64,000 nt of DNA from Onchocerca volvulus (GCA_000499405.2 HG738137.1:27835756-27899755), one strand, 5' to 3'. Counted from the first letter of the stretch, positions 1-14,196 are shown. Numbers and translations are program-made. The notes: generated by a model from the sequence alone, not told the origin.

Positions 1-3000
1 ATGGATCACTATATAAAATCATTCCAATTGCGCCGCGTTTTACAGCAAGTTGTACCTTATCACCACGAAATATCGCACCATAACGACATAATACTATTTT
101 GTCTTTCAACGAAATTCCATACTGAAATTATTCCTTCCATAATGTATATTTGATATAAATAAAAATGTAAATGTTCCCTGTTACTTGCCATACAACGTTT
201 CAAATACTTCACTATTTGATTTGAAATTTCGATGCAACGTTGCATTCGAATAGGCGCGTCACGTGTTTATCAAAATTTTCAGAACAATACCGAAGCTTTC
301 GGACGAGTTGGATCGCTCTAGTTATAAGTAAATAATTAAGCATAAAATTAAGATTTTTTTTAGTATGTGCAAATATTCCATTGATAATTAATAAACAGAT
401 TTGAAATGACAATGTTCTTAAGAATGTTTGAATAATTTCCACCGAATTATATCAAAAGCACAATTGTCGTTCGGATTTACAATTGTCTCTTTCTTTCCCT
501 TTTTCCTCGAAATAAAAAAATCATGCAATTTGGTAACTCTAATATCATAAGTAATTAAAATATCTATAACAATTGTTGAAAATTTGTTTTTATAGTATCA
601 CTGTTACAAAATGCCACTTAATATTATGTCTAACTTATGATACACTTGGCATATGATAAGCTCATGTGTTGACAAAAAAATACAGTGATATTTCATAGAA
701 TGCCTGAATGATGAATTTAATATAAATATATTATATTTAGTCAGAAATATTTTAGAAATTAAATCGAGCAAAAGTAATTTTATCAATTTCTTATGCATTT
801 AACAAGCAATTTCTAGTTTTTTTACTTATCAAATTCTTCGATACATAAAAAAATTAATCATGCAGAAATTTCAGTATTTGTCAATTATTTGTAATCATTG
901 ATTTGATTTTTGCATTTAAATTGATTTTGAAATCAATATAAATAAATAAAAAAAAAGGAAAAAATAATCAAAGTTTTTTAATTTCTGATAATAAATATTT
1001 TTTATAATTTTAAAAAATGAACAATAAATGATAAAGATAAAAAAGTATCAAACAATCTAATAATAATGCAATTGAAAAATATTATTAATCAAATGTAACG
1101 AATTACAAAAATTATCAATTAAATGTAATGAATTAATTAATAGCAAACCTTATCCAATCGTTTGTAATCATCGATTGTTCCATAATTTACATAAACTATT
1201 GGTCCAATTACTGTACCATTTTGTGAATAAGCAGCCCAATAAACTAATGCACGCCGATCTGCTTGCTAAACATGAAATTTTTCTTCTGATAAGATAATTT
1301 TATCAATACATTCAAGATTTAAAATATTACAACAGAGAATCAGGTAGTACTAATTATGAGTTTTCTGGCCAAATTAATTAACTTGCTTGTTCTTGTGCTT
1401 CTTTTGGACCAAGTCGTTGAGCAAGGCCATTACTAATTTCATTCCATTTATTTCCATCCATATGTAATTCAATTCGATTTGGTTTTTCATAATTTGGATA
1501 ATTTAATAAAACATTATAACTATAAGTTTTCACATTATATCCATATCTGCGATACTGAAAATATTAAAGATTTTATCAATTTAGGAAATTTATAAAAATT
1601 TGGTAAAATTTAGTCTGATTTCGATTAAATTTTTGTGATTTTTTTAAAAATCTTTCCATGGATTTAAATTTTGTGAACTTCTTTATGTAACATAAATTTT
1701 GGTAAATTTTTGATTAAATTTCTTATATCTTTATTGACGAAGTTAAAAGTTTGTGCTAAATTGAGCAAAAAAATTTGCATAATTTCTAACATTTTTTCTA
1801 AATTACTTAAAAGTTTAATAGAATCACTTGAATAATTATTCACCTTATCAGCAATTTTCTTCATAAGTTCTGTATTTTCTTTGGTACCCGCAACATGCAT
1901 TTTTTCCGATAACCATTTAATATTTTTTTTGATATTTGCAGCATTAAATGAATCCATCAATTGTTGACTAATTTGAGCTTGCTGCAATAATTATCGTCGA
2001 ATATAATCTTGACCGATTTGAAATTAATTTAAAACAAATGGTAAAATGAACGATTTAATTTCAACCAGAAAATAAAACTTAAACGGAATTTAATATGAAA
2101 GTAAACTAAATATTGATGAATTTGAAAAAATGTTACTTTTTATCTGTATATTATTGTTTAATAATTGATATTTTTAAAAATAATATGAAATACGAATAAT
2201 TAATTTAATAAGACAAAAAAAGCGAAAAGGATTAAAAGTAACATTTTTTCAAAAGAATGAATAATTATGAATATAAATGTAATAAAATTGAAATATTTTT
2301 GTATAAAAGATAACTTAAATTATTATTTTTGCATTCTTTCATAATTTTTAATAATTGTTCCTATTTGATTGATATTCGTAAATCAAAATGAAACAATTAA
2401 TAATTTCTGGTAGAAGTATTGCCAAATAATAATTTTCAAATACCTTACTTATTTTGAATATTGATCTATGTTTTGATAATATTACTTGATTTATCATGAG
2501 TAGTGGGTAATTTGCCATAAATAACAGATATCTACTATGAGTAACAACTATCAGTCATAGATAAAAGATATCAATCACAGGTAAAAGATGGACAATATTG
2601 GAATACATTTTTTTCCCCTTGTTTGATTAAAAATAGAAGAAAAAGGAAAAAAAAGCTTTAAAGTGTTCTAAAGTATTAATTATAAGGGCATAATTAAATG
2701 AACTAATCACTTCAAGATTCATTTATCAGATGATAATCCAGATTATTAATATTGAATATTTCCAATAAAAAATACTTTTAAGCTAACAATATAAAGATAT
2801 TTGTATATTATGTCCGATTATTATTACCATTAATTATTAATAATTGACTAAAGATCAGTTCATAATAATTCATGCTTCAAACCCTTATTAGTATAAAAAT
2901 TTGAAAAAAAAAAGGAAATTATTTACCTCTTCAGAATTTTGACGTATTCGATCAGCATATGTAAAAGTAACATTCAATGGTGGATTCCATCTATTCGTAA

Positions 3001-4156
3001 TACTAGTACGTTGTGTACTCAAAAATATCACCATTATCAGTAATATTGTTATCACCATAAAAAATATCAGTACAATACATAATAGCAATGGTATTAATGT
3101 GCTATTTTTTGTCATCGAAATTTTCATTTTTGATTTTGTCATCGAAATTTCCATATTTGATTTATGATTGATCACTTGATATAATGCATTATCACTATGG
3201 CATAATTTTTGTTTCTTAATACTTTCCTCTTTTTTTCTCGTATTTTTCCAATCATAATTGCATTCCATTGTCATGCAACTACCAAAACTTTGTTGATCTT
3301 TTCCATTCAATAATAACCAATAAAGTTCGTCTAAAATTTTTTTTCATAAATTTCTAGTTAATTTTGTTTTGTTTTTTCTTTCGGTGTATTAGATAAACTT
3401 TTATTTGGAAATATTTACTTATTTATTAAGCAAAAATTTCGCACTTACTAAATATTTGCTTTTTTTTTTTTTTTTTTTTTGATTGATGAATAATTTTTCG
3501 TCAATATTTGATACTTTTAAAAGTTATGTATTGCTTATGATTGGAAGATCTTTTTATTCTTCTTTTGCATTTTGTAATAAAAGTTTTCATCAAATGTATG
3601 AGGAAGAAATTTAAATTAAAAAAATGCAAAAATATTCAACGAAATAATAGTAGAATCTTTAAAATTATGAAAGGAAATCAAAAATTAACTGATTGATTAT
3701 TGATTGAAAATTTTATCTATTTATTATAAAAAAACTGATTATTTGTTGAAAATATGTAAAATGAAGAGATTCTAACAAACAGAATTCAAATTAGAAAAAA
3801 AACCAAAGGATTAATTGATTGATTGATTTTTTACTAAGAGTTTTATAAATTTGTTTTAAAGAATTGATTATTTGTTAAAAATATATAGAATTGTAAAACT
3901 TTTTTCATCAAAAAATTTTACACTTATTTTTACCGTTTTGTTCATGACATGATATTGATTGCGGAACGCAATTCTGGATTCGTAACGATGATTGAACTGA
4001 ATTTTGCGGAACGGATGTGGTACTAAATGATGTAGAAGCGGTAACTGTATCATTACAATATCCCATTTTTGGCAAATCTTCATCATTTAACGATATTGAT
4101 CGTCGCAAATTTTTTGACAATTCATAGTTGACAAGATCAAATTTTTCTTCCGTCAT
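1..4156 (-). CDS. Glutamate carboxypeptidase II / NAALADase-like M28 membrane peptidase, 5' part (partial, runs off left edge)
   Basis: Exons on the minus strand are 4156-3934, 3330-2927, 1981-1844, 1554-1387, 1265-1149 and 121-1 (cut by the window edge). All joins keep frame, giving about 390 residues. The first 150 residues are a hydrophilic N-terminal tail rich in Ser, Thr and Lys. A single hydrophobic segment follows at about 151-179 ([20 protein letters not shown]), as in type II membrane peptidases. The ectodomain then starts with a helix containing [18 protein letters not shown], which matches the PHLAGT region of human GCPII. Exons 5 and 6 encode the protease-associated region ([41 protein letters not shown]). 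The zinc ligands and catalytic residues lie beyond the window. Family members trim C-terminal glutamate from extracellular peptides or folates; the substrate here is unknown. The cytoplasmic tail is far longer than the roughly 19 residues of human GCPII. The ATG at 4156 was chosen because an in-frame stop lies between it and the acceptor at 4204. Confidence 0.85.
150..321 (+). mobile_element. Short non-autonomous Helitron-family copy (H1) in a peptidase intron
   Basis: The left part matches the family's terminal sequence (ATATAAATAAAAATGTAAATG, then GCAACGTTGCATTCGAATAG at about 233-252). The right end is CTAG followed by T, preceded by a small hairpin (CCGAAGCTTTCGG at 292-304), as at a Helitron 3' end. 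The left terminus has drifted from TC. It lies between exons 5 and 6 of the GCPII-like gene and has no coding capacity. Confidence 0.6.
1381..1386 (-). other. GC-type 5' splice site (GC-AG intron)
   Basis: Exon 4 of the peptidase ends CAA and the intron starts GCAAGT, the consensus for the minor GC-AG class. Joining 1387 to the acceptor after 1266 keeps phase 0 and makes exon 4 exactly 56 codons. A GT donor two codon positions downstream is possible only with weaker acceptors inside exon 5. Confidence 0.55.
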
Positions 4157-4203
4157 TAAATCTTCTTTTAATAACGCGAATTATCAGTAAATCGTTTTAT
4201 AAT

Positions 4204-4206
4204 CTG
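4204..4206 (-). promoter_or_regulatory. Candidate trans-splice (SL) acceptor for the GCPII-like gene
   Basis: On the minus strand a T-run followed by CAG lies 47 nt upstream of the ATG at 4156. No other ATG lies between, and an in-frame TAA precedes the start. This is the usual layout of a nematode spliced-leader site, though a 5'UTR intron acceptor would look the same. Confidence 0.5.
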
Positions 4207-5096
4207 AAAAAAAAGTGATGAATTTTTAATAACTGCATATTTGATTTATTTGATAGTTAATCGAAAAAAAAAGAAAAAATAAATAAATAAATAAAATATC
4301 AAAAATTTTTTCCGAATCTTAAAAGTATACAAAACCTATAATAAAAGTTCAAAATCTGCAAATCCAAAAACAAGAATAAAATGCCGAAAATTTTTCCAAA
4401 TCTTGAAAATATGCAAAATTCATGACAAAAACACAGAATTTCCGAAATTCTACAAAAGAAAAAGAAATCTATTATACGATCTATCATATGTTTTACATAT
4501 TTGAAAATTCATTGAAATCTTAGAAAAAAATTTCCATTTTATCTCAAAAAAATGACTTTAATTCGACTTTGGAAATTATTTCATCAGTAATATTTGATTT
4601 TTAACAACAAAATTTACAAAATTTACAATGTAATTTATAAAATATTTAAATAATTTATTGCATAAATGTGAAAATTTTAACGCTGAGAATTCCTTTTAAT
4701 ATCATTACGATAATCTTTTGGTCCTTTATTATTTTGCTATCAGACTTGCAAAAAAAAAAAAAAAAAAAAAGGAATTGATCAATCTATTTCTCGAATTGCT
4801 TTTTGTAAACAAAAAGCAATTTAAGAAATAATTTTTTTTATAGTAACAATAAAAGCTTTTTCTAAGGTTATCAATATCTATTTGAAATGTAAAAGATTTG
4901 GGGAATAGTTTTTGGAATGGAAGCTGAAGAATGAAAAATGTAAAGTTTGCTTTTCTATTTTACACAATTTCAAATAGCCTATGCTTGTCTGATGTTTAAA
5001 TTTTTAAATTCATCATTTTACTTCAGAAGGACTCTTCCTCTTTCCTTTTTCTTTCATTTTGTTTCCTATTAGTGAAAAACTAATCGTTTCAAATTT

Positions 5097-5149
5097 CTTC
5101 AAAAACCATTCATTCTCTCTTTGTAAGAGTGTATGAATGGTTTTTGAAG
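5097..5149. repeat. Perfect 17-bp inverted repeat (hairpin)
   Basis: The arm CTTCAAAAACCATTCAT at 5097-5113 is exactly complementary to 5133-5149 across a 19-nt loop, which itself contains a CTCT/AGAG pairing. It lies about 0.9 kb upstream of the peptidase start. It may be a transcript hairpin or a small element. Confidence 0.7.
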
Positions 5150-8097
5150 TCATTTGAATGAACTTTTTAATCCTATCATTTTGTTGCAACAAGAGAATTA
5201 TTCAACAAAGATTAATATTTATTATACAAATACTAATCCATACTTTTGTGAAATTCCAAAGTTTTCTCTCTTTTTTTTTTTTTAAAAATTCAAACTGCAC
5301 TTAAATATTTAAATGTACTTTCCGAATATACTTAAATATTTCAAATATTCAAATTTATAATAATTAAATGTATATAAGTAGTATAAGTCTAATAATTGCA
5401 AAGAAAAATTGAAAAGAAAATTTACCTTTCAAATAATATTTTAACATTCATTTTGTCAAATTCTTTCACAGTATAATTTCGATCTTTCCATTGCTTAAAT
5501 TACTAAAATTATATATTTCTAAATATTATGCAGAGAGAGAGGAAGGATGAAGCAAAAAAAGAAATTTGAGAATATTATTTTTAAAATGAGTGTAAAATTG
5601 TTTCATCGTTACTTTTGTTATAGCATATTGTCCATCTGTCATTGTAACATAGATCAAATTACAAGTTAGATCACGGTTTGTTGTCGTCTTAAAATGAATG
5701 ATGAATGTGTGGTTTTAGAAGGTTTGAAATGTGATAAATCAAATGGAATGCTAATAATAATACATGACAGGATGTGAAGGATGGGGGAGGAATTTTTTGA
5801 TGAAATATTCAGACCGATGTGATGAGAAAAAGGCGAAAGGATGAGACAGACCCGAACCAAGTATATTTGCCTATTGTGCTGTTGTTGCCACTTTTACTAA
5901 GCTATCGTTCCCATTTTCACCCCTTCGATAGCAATTCGTTAAATGAGAAGCTTTTAAAATAATTTTTTTTTTGAAATTGAATTTATAATTCTCTTTCTTA
6001 AATTTCCTTCTAATTTATTTTTTCTTATTTTTGAAATTATTTGAAAAAAAGAAAGCTGATAGTGCGTGAAAGATTGAAGAAAGATTAATTTTAAAATTGT
6101 GAAATATTTTGTAACAAATGAAAATTTAAAAAAGAATTTGCTTTTTTGAAGTTTTTAATTTGCAAAAGAAAGTTATTGAAAAAATAATGAATTCCGATCA
6201 TTAACAGAATTAAGCAAGAGATTAAGACTGAAATTTAATTAAGTCTATAGGAAATTTTAAATCAATAAGAATAAAGGAAAAAATGAAGGAAATAAAATTT
6301 GCCTTAAAGAAAGCTAAGAATTGAAAGTATTATGGAATAGTAAACAGAGTGAAAATGAAAAATGATACGATCCCTTCTATTGCTGATTTAAAATGCATAA
6401 AAATTCATCTATAGTTAATTTTAAATTTAAAATAATTTGAATCCTTGGGCAGAGTGAAACAGATATATAAACAAGTTAAGTATGCAAATTAGTAATTAGT
6501 TATACACCTAAAATGGTTAAAAATCCATATCTGATTTTACTTTCTGTCAAAGATACCTCATAAAATTAAATTCACATTGATTTTTTTTTTTAAATTCAAT
6601 GAAGATTTATACAGTCCTTTCATCTCATTCGCCTTAACAATGCAGAAGTAAAAGAAATTATGAAAGATTTAAAACAATAATCCATCAAGCTTCTACATCA
6701 ATTAAATTATGCTATTCTTGATTAAACATTAATCAACAATTTTTTTAGCAAAGAAAAAATATGCAAAATGAATTTCATTCCTCGATTTCCTATTTCGGAA
6801 TAAATTCTACAGTTTTTTATTTGTTTGTTTGTTTTTATGCAAAAAAAAAAAAAAGAAAAAAATAGGTCAATTCGAATAACAACAGGAAAAGAACCGATTT
6901 AATGATTCTCATTCCGTTATAATAGTATCAATGAAGAAATCATAGGAATAGCAATAACTTCAAATAGGAATTATATTTGGAATGAAATATTTCATGAAAT
7001 GGATTAAAAATATTAACAATTAAGTTAATCCATCCATATACACTGCAATAATTTAATTAGTTCATTCAAAAAAAAAAAATTAATAATTTATAAAAAAAAA
7101 AAAGGGAAATTGGTTTAAAATTATATTTCAGGCAAATATTTTGAATGATCGAAATAAATTACAGTAAAGCAATGAAAAGATTAATATGATAATAAAATTT
7201 GAATATTTAAAATTAAACAGTAAAAACACGAACTATTTAATATTAAATTTTGACCACCTGAAACTAAACTATTAAAAATAAAAATCATATAAAACTAAAA
7301 TTAGAATTTTGAAATTAAACAGTAACGGGAAGGAAAAGAAAAGGAAGATTGGTACGAATGCCAGTCTTCCTTTTCTCATAGTAATGAAAATATTTTTGGT
7401 AGAATACCAAAAGAATTTGGTAAACATCTGGAAACCATTGAAAAAAAAAAAGAAAAAAATTGAATAACATTGAAATAATTATGGAAAATGAAGCTCTCTT
7501 GAGATTTGAAGAAAAATTTAAAAAAAAAAGTATTTTAACGATTTCGCGGTGATAAGAAAGAATTTCATATGATTAGCTTTCAAAAATTCTAGGACAAAAA
7601 AAAAAAAAAACATAAATAACAAACCTTTAATCAACAAATTTTAGTTACAAAGATAATAAATACTGGATAGTAACAATATGAATAATATCAATAATAATAA
7701 GAAAACAATAGTCGTAACAAAAATAGCAATAATAAAGATAATATTAAAAAAAAAACGAGTAGATAAAAAATATTGCTAAAATTAAAAACAAAAAAAAAAA
7801 TTTGATCGATTAGACTAAACTATCTGAGTTTAGATGAATTATTAAGCCTTGATAGGAAAATAATACGCTAGGATTTATGACAAACAGTTCATTCGCATTT
7901 GTCCATTTTTACCTGTCCACCATCATCTTTTGTCATCTTTTTTTTTATTCTTCTCTTTGACCAACATTTCCTTTGTTAGGGCAATGTCACACTGAAAAAT
8001 ACTTAATCGATTTGAATTCGAATAATGAGATAGTTAAAGGAAAAAAACAAATTATTTGAAGAAATTATTCAACCATGCAAACAATGTCCGTTACTTT

Positions 8098-8470
8098 TTG
8101 AAAGCGATAACAATAACGATAACAATTATCATCTACAATAACCGTTAAAATAGCAACAACAATAATAGCTTATCACTAAATTGCTATTGTTAATGCTATT
8201 TTGTGTGTGATAACTAATAACAGTTACCTAATCAATTGTAGAATCGATATTAAATGTAATCATTTTATCATAAATCGTTTTCGATACATCATTGATATAA
8301 ACAATAGTAATAACAGTTATCATATGCAATAATAGTCAAAAATAGCAATAATAATAACAACTAACTACTAATAATATATTTCCAATCAATTATCAATTAT
8401 AGAACTGATATTAATTGTGATTATTTTATCATAAATCATTCCAAATACATCATTAATAAATATGATACAT
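8098..8470. repeat. Imperfect direct duplication, about 180 bp x 2
   Basis: The order of AATAACAGTTATCAT-like, AATAGCAATAATAATA-like, CAATTATAGAA-like and TTTTATCATAAATC motifs at 8098-8290 recurs with divergence at 8300-8470. Confidence 0.45.
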
Positions 8471-11400
8471 GAATTGCTTTGCAGATGACAGGTGACATTA
8501 ATGGAAGTAGCAACAATCGAGAACCACAACAAATCATGAAGATGATAGACAAATTGTCACATTTCTATTTCTTTTCATAGTCTAATAAATATTTGGGTCA
8601 GAAGTTTGCATAATTGATAATTGTCAATATTTTTAAAGTAAATCACAGATTGATATTATTACTATTTGTTAGCTGTTTATTATATATTTTGTTAGAATAA
8701 GCAAATAAATCCCATATTATTATATTAATTCTGCATAATCAAATTTGCATAAAGTCATAACATAACATCAAAGATCACAAATTCTTCTATCATATTTCAT
8801 CCTCATTGCTTGGTCAAGAAATCTGACCACGATTTATGTAAATTTGCGAATATATTTTCATAAACATTTGGAGGAATCGTACGAAATTCTTGTTTCATAA
8901 AAGAAAATCAGTTATTAACGAATTTTACTGAGATATTGAAAAATATAAATTTTATCGAAATATTGATCTAAAGGTAGAGCAATCATTGCAATGATATGAT
9001 AAATGATAAGAGATATATCTCTTGAACATCTTTAAGCAAATGAATGAATCATATTATAAGTAATTCGGTATTTATGAATATTTCATTATACGACATCCCT
9101 ATACAATGGATGAATCGTATAAATTAATCCCGGAAGTTCTGAGATACCTCGATAAAACCAATGAAACATCCAATAATTATGAAGCAAACTTTTCTAGCTA
9201 AATAATAAAGAAAGCGAAAAACATTTGAAAATTTGAAAAGAAAATTCTTGTTTGACAAAAAAGAAGAAAATCGAATACTAATAAAAGTTACGGAAATTTT
9301 TATTTAAAATATTGTGTCACTTGATATGATAAATGTAAGATATATGTCTATTAAATAATTATTTTTGTTTTTACAGTATTAAATAATCTAATATGAATTA
9401 ACTCTTTGAATCAAAATTTATTTTCTTTTTTAATTTTTCATGGAAAAACGAATTTTTTTTGCCAGTTTCATTTGTTTTCACATGATAGCAGACAAAATTT
9501 TTTAGAAAACTATTTGGAATGTGATTAAGAATTAATTAGCAATATTACATAGAATTAATTAGCAATTTATGAGATTCTATAATACGAATTAATATATATT
9601 AAACTATATAATACAATAATAATAAACTATATAACCTATATCAATAAAATGACGAATTAATAATATAATGTAATGAAAGTTAAAAATGTTCATTAAAAAA
9701 AAACTCAATTAATCAATTAATTATTATATTCACGCGATCCAGAAAAAAGAACTAGTTCACAATATCTCTCTAGAGAAAAATTATCGATTCTGATTTCTTG
9801 TTTTCGAGGAAATATCCTGACCTGATTTGTTTTTTCCTCGAGATTTCTCGATATATATATGATAATGGAATGATTCATCAATATGTTTCATATAAAGTAT
9901 CAGATATTCAAAAAACTAAGTACAGCTGTGTGCATCTTGTATCATTTTTTCGAATAACTAATAAGATTAGTCTTTTTTCGGAATAAAAATTGAAAAATGA
10001 AAAAAAATGGGAAGATGTCATTTTCATGCATATATAAACACAAATAACCATTTGTACTTATAATTTTTTTTTCTTTTTTTGAGAATCTTTTCATTTTTTT
10101 GGTTTTTCTTTTTTCGCTAACATTTATTTGTATTTCGATCAATTCGATAAAAAAAAAAAAAGTGCTGAAAAAAAGAAAGGGGAAGCATTTGTCTGGATGA
10201 GTTGAAACTTTTAGTTTTCATAATATTGCAAAATTTTTTTACAAAATATTAATTCTTTAAAATATTATTTTCTTCTTTATTAACTCATACAGTATTCTTT
10301 CAAAATTTCATTTACTAATTGTGACAAATAAATTTCATTCATTCCATTTTGTGATAAAATAACAAGAAATTTGACATTTCCATTAATTCTTACGGTATTC
10401 TTTCAAAATTTCATTCCTTATTTTAACAGACTTTGATTTCATAAATTATTTGTCTAAAATATTATGTTTCATATTACTGCCGTATTTTTTTTGCAAAATT
10501 TCGTTCCTCATTTTGTGTCACCGATGTGTTCGTTATAAAATTATTCATTAAAAAGGTAAAATAATGTTGAACTTTTAAGTTCTGATAAAACTTGATTTTT
10601 ATTTTTATTTTTTTAAATTTGATTTCTTTCGTTTTCTTAAAGTTGGAAAAAGCAGCAATTTGTAATGAAATAAAAAGGGAATTTAACATTTTATCAATTC
10701 TTACTTCGCTTGCAAATATTTAAGCTTTTAAATATTTGCAAAAATAAAGCTAGATTTTATAGCATAATATATTAAGATGAATTTGTTCAAATTTTATCTC
10801 AAATATATATCAGCAGTAACTGAATTTCAATAAAATTCGTGAATTTCTGTTAAATATTTTATATCACAAATAACTTTTGTCAATTTTTCAAAGTTATTGA
10901 AATTGCAAAAAATTCCATAAATTACAATTATGCAGATTCAATAATTTATGAAAAAATTAATTTCTTTTTTCATATAATTAATAAAAATAAATAAAAGAAT
11001 ACCATGTAACATTTGAATGATACGAAAGTGATTTTGTTTATTTTTAGAAAAAAGATCGATAAAATGATCGAAATTTTTTCATACATTCTATCTTATCCGC
11101 TTCATTCAAATACTTTACGAATAATTTACCCAATATTTTTACTTAAATATTTATGCTAAGAATACTTGTTGTATTCTTTTTCCAAATACTTTTTCACATT
11201 CTTATTTTTTAGCGAAGATTAAATTTTAAATGAATAACTTTGGAATGAATAACGCGAAAAATATTTTTTTTTTTTTTTTTGTTCATTTACAAGCTAATTT
11301 TACTATTTTTTTTCAGTTTTTTTTTCATAAATATTTCGTTCTTTAATTATACTTCAGTTAATCATTTTACTTATTATTGATTTAAATCGCCAAAATCAAA

Positions 11401-12410
11401 GCAAAAGTAAACAACGGCAAAAAAAATACAGTGTAGTGAAATAATAAAAAATAAATTTCAATGTTAATATTAGATATCGAATTTTTCTCTTTAATTTTTA
11501 TATTGTTTCTTTTTGTTTTGAAAGAAAAATGGTAAAAAAAGGAAAAGAAAATTGAAGTCTTTCTTAGCAATATCCATTTTTATTTTCTAATTTTTATTTG
11601 AAAAAAATTCATAAAATATTTTTCCCTAAATTATCTTTTTCAATTCAAGAATTGAATGAAAATAAAATAACGATCGATTGAAATGAAATTATTAAAAGTA
11701 AATATATTTATTGAACAGGAAAAAGTAGATATATTTCATGTAAAAATAACCAAAAAATATAAATTATTGCAAAAAATACGAATCGAAAATATAAATTATC
11801 ATACTTTTTTTTATTTTTTTTACGGAATTTATTATGATGGTACAAAAATTGATGTGATTTTTTACAATTTTTTTTTCAGTTCTTTATGCAACTTTATTGA
11901 GCGAACTAATTTGAACTTTTTGATGATTATTATGATTCACTGAATAATTTGAATTAATTCATTCAGTTGAATAATTAATTCATTAATTTATTAATTCATT
12001 CAATCAGATAATTAGTTCATTCAACTGGTACAAAAAAAAAAAAAAAAAAAAGCATTCGATTGGTACAAAGAAACAGCAAAGAAATTTCATTATGAAAATG
12101 ATTATTTTTTCGTTTTTTTTTTTTGTTTAATTTATAATCATTTGATGAAATTGAGGTAATATTTGTGTAACCCTGAAAAGATTAAAAAACTTTTTATAAT
12201 TTAGATTAAAAAAAAATTTCACTTTTTATCAATATTTTAATCAAATAATCGATGTAAATTCAAAACTTTCAGATTGTAGTATTGGAATAAACTATATTAT
12301 TCTTCGTGGATCTAATTAATGTTCAAACATTTTTACCACTAATTTTTTTTTTGTTCTTTAATCCTAACTTTAATATTTATAATTTTACAAAAACATTTCA
12401 TTATTCATAT

Positions 12411-12845
12411 TTATAAATTTATCATTTCTAAAAAAAAAAAGGAAAAAAACTTATCAGTTACGAATATTTCTGTCGTTAATGAGAAATTGATCAGCATAAA
12501 TATTAAAATGTCATTTACGAATTTTATAATTTGAAGAAGCAAACAAAAAGAAAAAATTATTTTTATGTTCCCAAATTTGAAACATTTTAATAAATAATTG
12601 AAAGATAACATAAAATTGACAATAAATGAGCTAAAATAAAGATGAAAATGGTCGGAATTACAACTTGAAATATATTTTGATAAATTCATTGCTAAACTTG
12701 ACAGTATTATTGGAATGAAATTGCATTTTGAAATGTTTAATCGTGAATAAATCATACGTACATTAATTAGAATGTTATTTTCGATAATATATTTGTAAAC
12801 ATTTGAATGCAATGTGGAATGAATAAAATTGATCATTAATGGCAT
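12411..12845 (-). other. Longest unexplained open frame in the left spacer (145 codons)
   Basis: ATG at 12845 to TAA at 12411. The product would be very rich in Ile, Phe, Leu, Asn and Ser, with several hydrophobic stretches and a run of Phe near the end encoded by poly-T. I recognise no motif. Composition alone could produce it in such AT-rich DNA, so it is recorded as an open frame and not asserted to be a gene. Confidence 0.12.
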
Positions 12846-14097
12846 TTAAAATTAATTCGTCAACTATCCCTTAAACGAAATTATTAAAAGTTTTTCGAAA
12901 TTATTTTTAAAATATTAAAAATATGCAAATCATTTATGCAATTTTCATGAAAAGTAGAAAGATCAAAATATTTATTTAAAAAAATTTATAATTAAGCGTA
13001 AATCGAAATGGTAAGATATTTGAATAAATCACAATTAAAAGTTTAATTATGAGTATAAATGGTGTGGATAATAGAAACTTTAGAGATATCATTTATCACG
13101 AAAAGATCTTTTGTAGATGGAACATTGGAATGACCTTTCATATTTTCATGCGAAGCGTATGATGACCTTTCAAATTATGCGGAATTTTTGAAGTAATGCC
13201 TAAAATAGCGTATTCATTATACAATTTTCGAAATTAGTGAAAAGTAAGTAGGATACAAAAGAAAACACTTACTTTAATCGTTCTAAATTGTAAAAGTTCA
13301 AAAAAAACTTTGATTTTCTTTTTTTTTTTTGAAGTTTTGTGCCTTTAGTCCATCTCTCATTGATTACTTTGTTATTCAAAAGTTTACTTTAGAATTTTTT
13401 TAGAAATATCTCACTTAACATTAAGTGGTAAAAATTCGAATGATTTGACAAATCAATAATTGTTTCTCATTTGAAATTTTCTATTTTTCGCACTTTTCTG
13501 ATATTATTCTCAAAATAAAAAAAAAATATATTCTATTTATTTGAAAAATCTTAAAAATTTTTTATAATTGATTGTTAGTGCTTCACACTTTTAATGTATA
13601 AGTTTTTCAATAATTGGGCATACTGTAGAAAAAGAGCTTTTCAATCATTTTTGAATTGTAAAAATTGAGAGAAAAGAAAAACTTTTAATAATTTAAAATT
13701 CTTTTTTTGTTGCATAGTTGAAATGCAAGAAGTAATAACAAATTATCATAAGGGATCAAAAATTAAAAAATGAAAATTGAAAAAAATTAAAATGCTGCTT
13801 GATTTCAGTTACATAAACAGATCAGAGAGAATAATTATGACGAAAAATTATGATTGTGATGATTACGATGAAAATTGTGAAATAATTATGAAGAAAAATT
13901 CGTCATAATTTATTTTGAGAAATGTTTTGTTTTTTGATTATCCTCTTTTTAATTTATTTGCATCGAATCTCTTTTACACTTTGGTAAATCATCATTGGAA
14001 CTGATATTTATGCAAATATCCCGATGAATTTAAATTAAATTGCTGTATAACAATGAATATATTTACGAATGACTGTAATAGAATCCTCCTAATAATT

Positions 14098-14196
14098 ATC
14101 GTTTTAATGATTCATTATCATGATAGTGAATATCGTTTTAATGATTCATTATCATGATAGTGACTATCGTTTTAATGACTCACCATCATGACAGTG
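14098..14196. repeat. Tandem repeat, 34-bp unit x 3
   Basis: Units begin at 14098, 14132 and 14166 with ATCGTTTTAATGATTCATTA. The first two are near-identical and the third has several substitutions. Confidence 0.85.

Noticed and set aside
5666..5860. 64-codon minus-strand frame upstream of the peptidase
   Set aside because: No ATG-to-exon link in phase with exon 1 and no recognisable motif. More likely promoter sequence.
11683..11943. 86-codon plus-strand frame with ATG
   Set aside because: Lys/Ile/Phe-rich composition matches the background, with no splice or leader signals and no motif.
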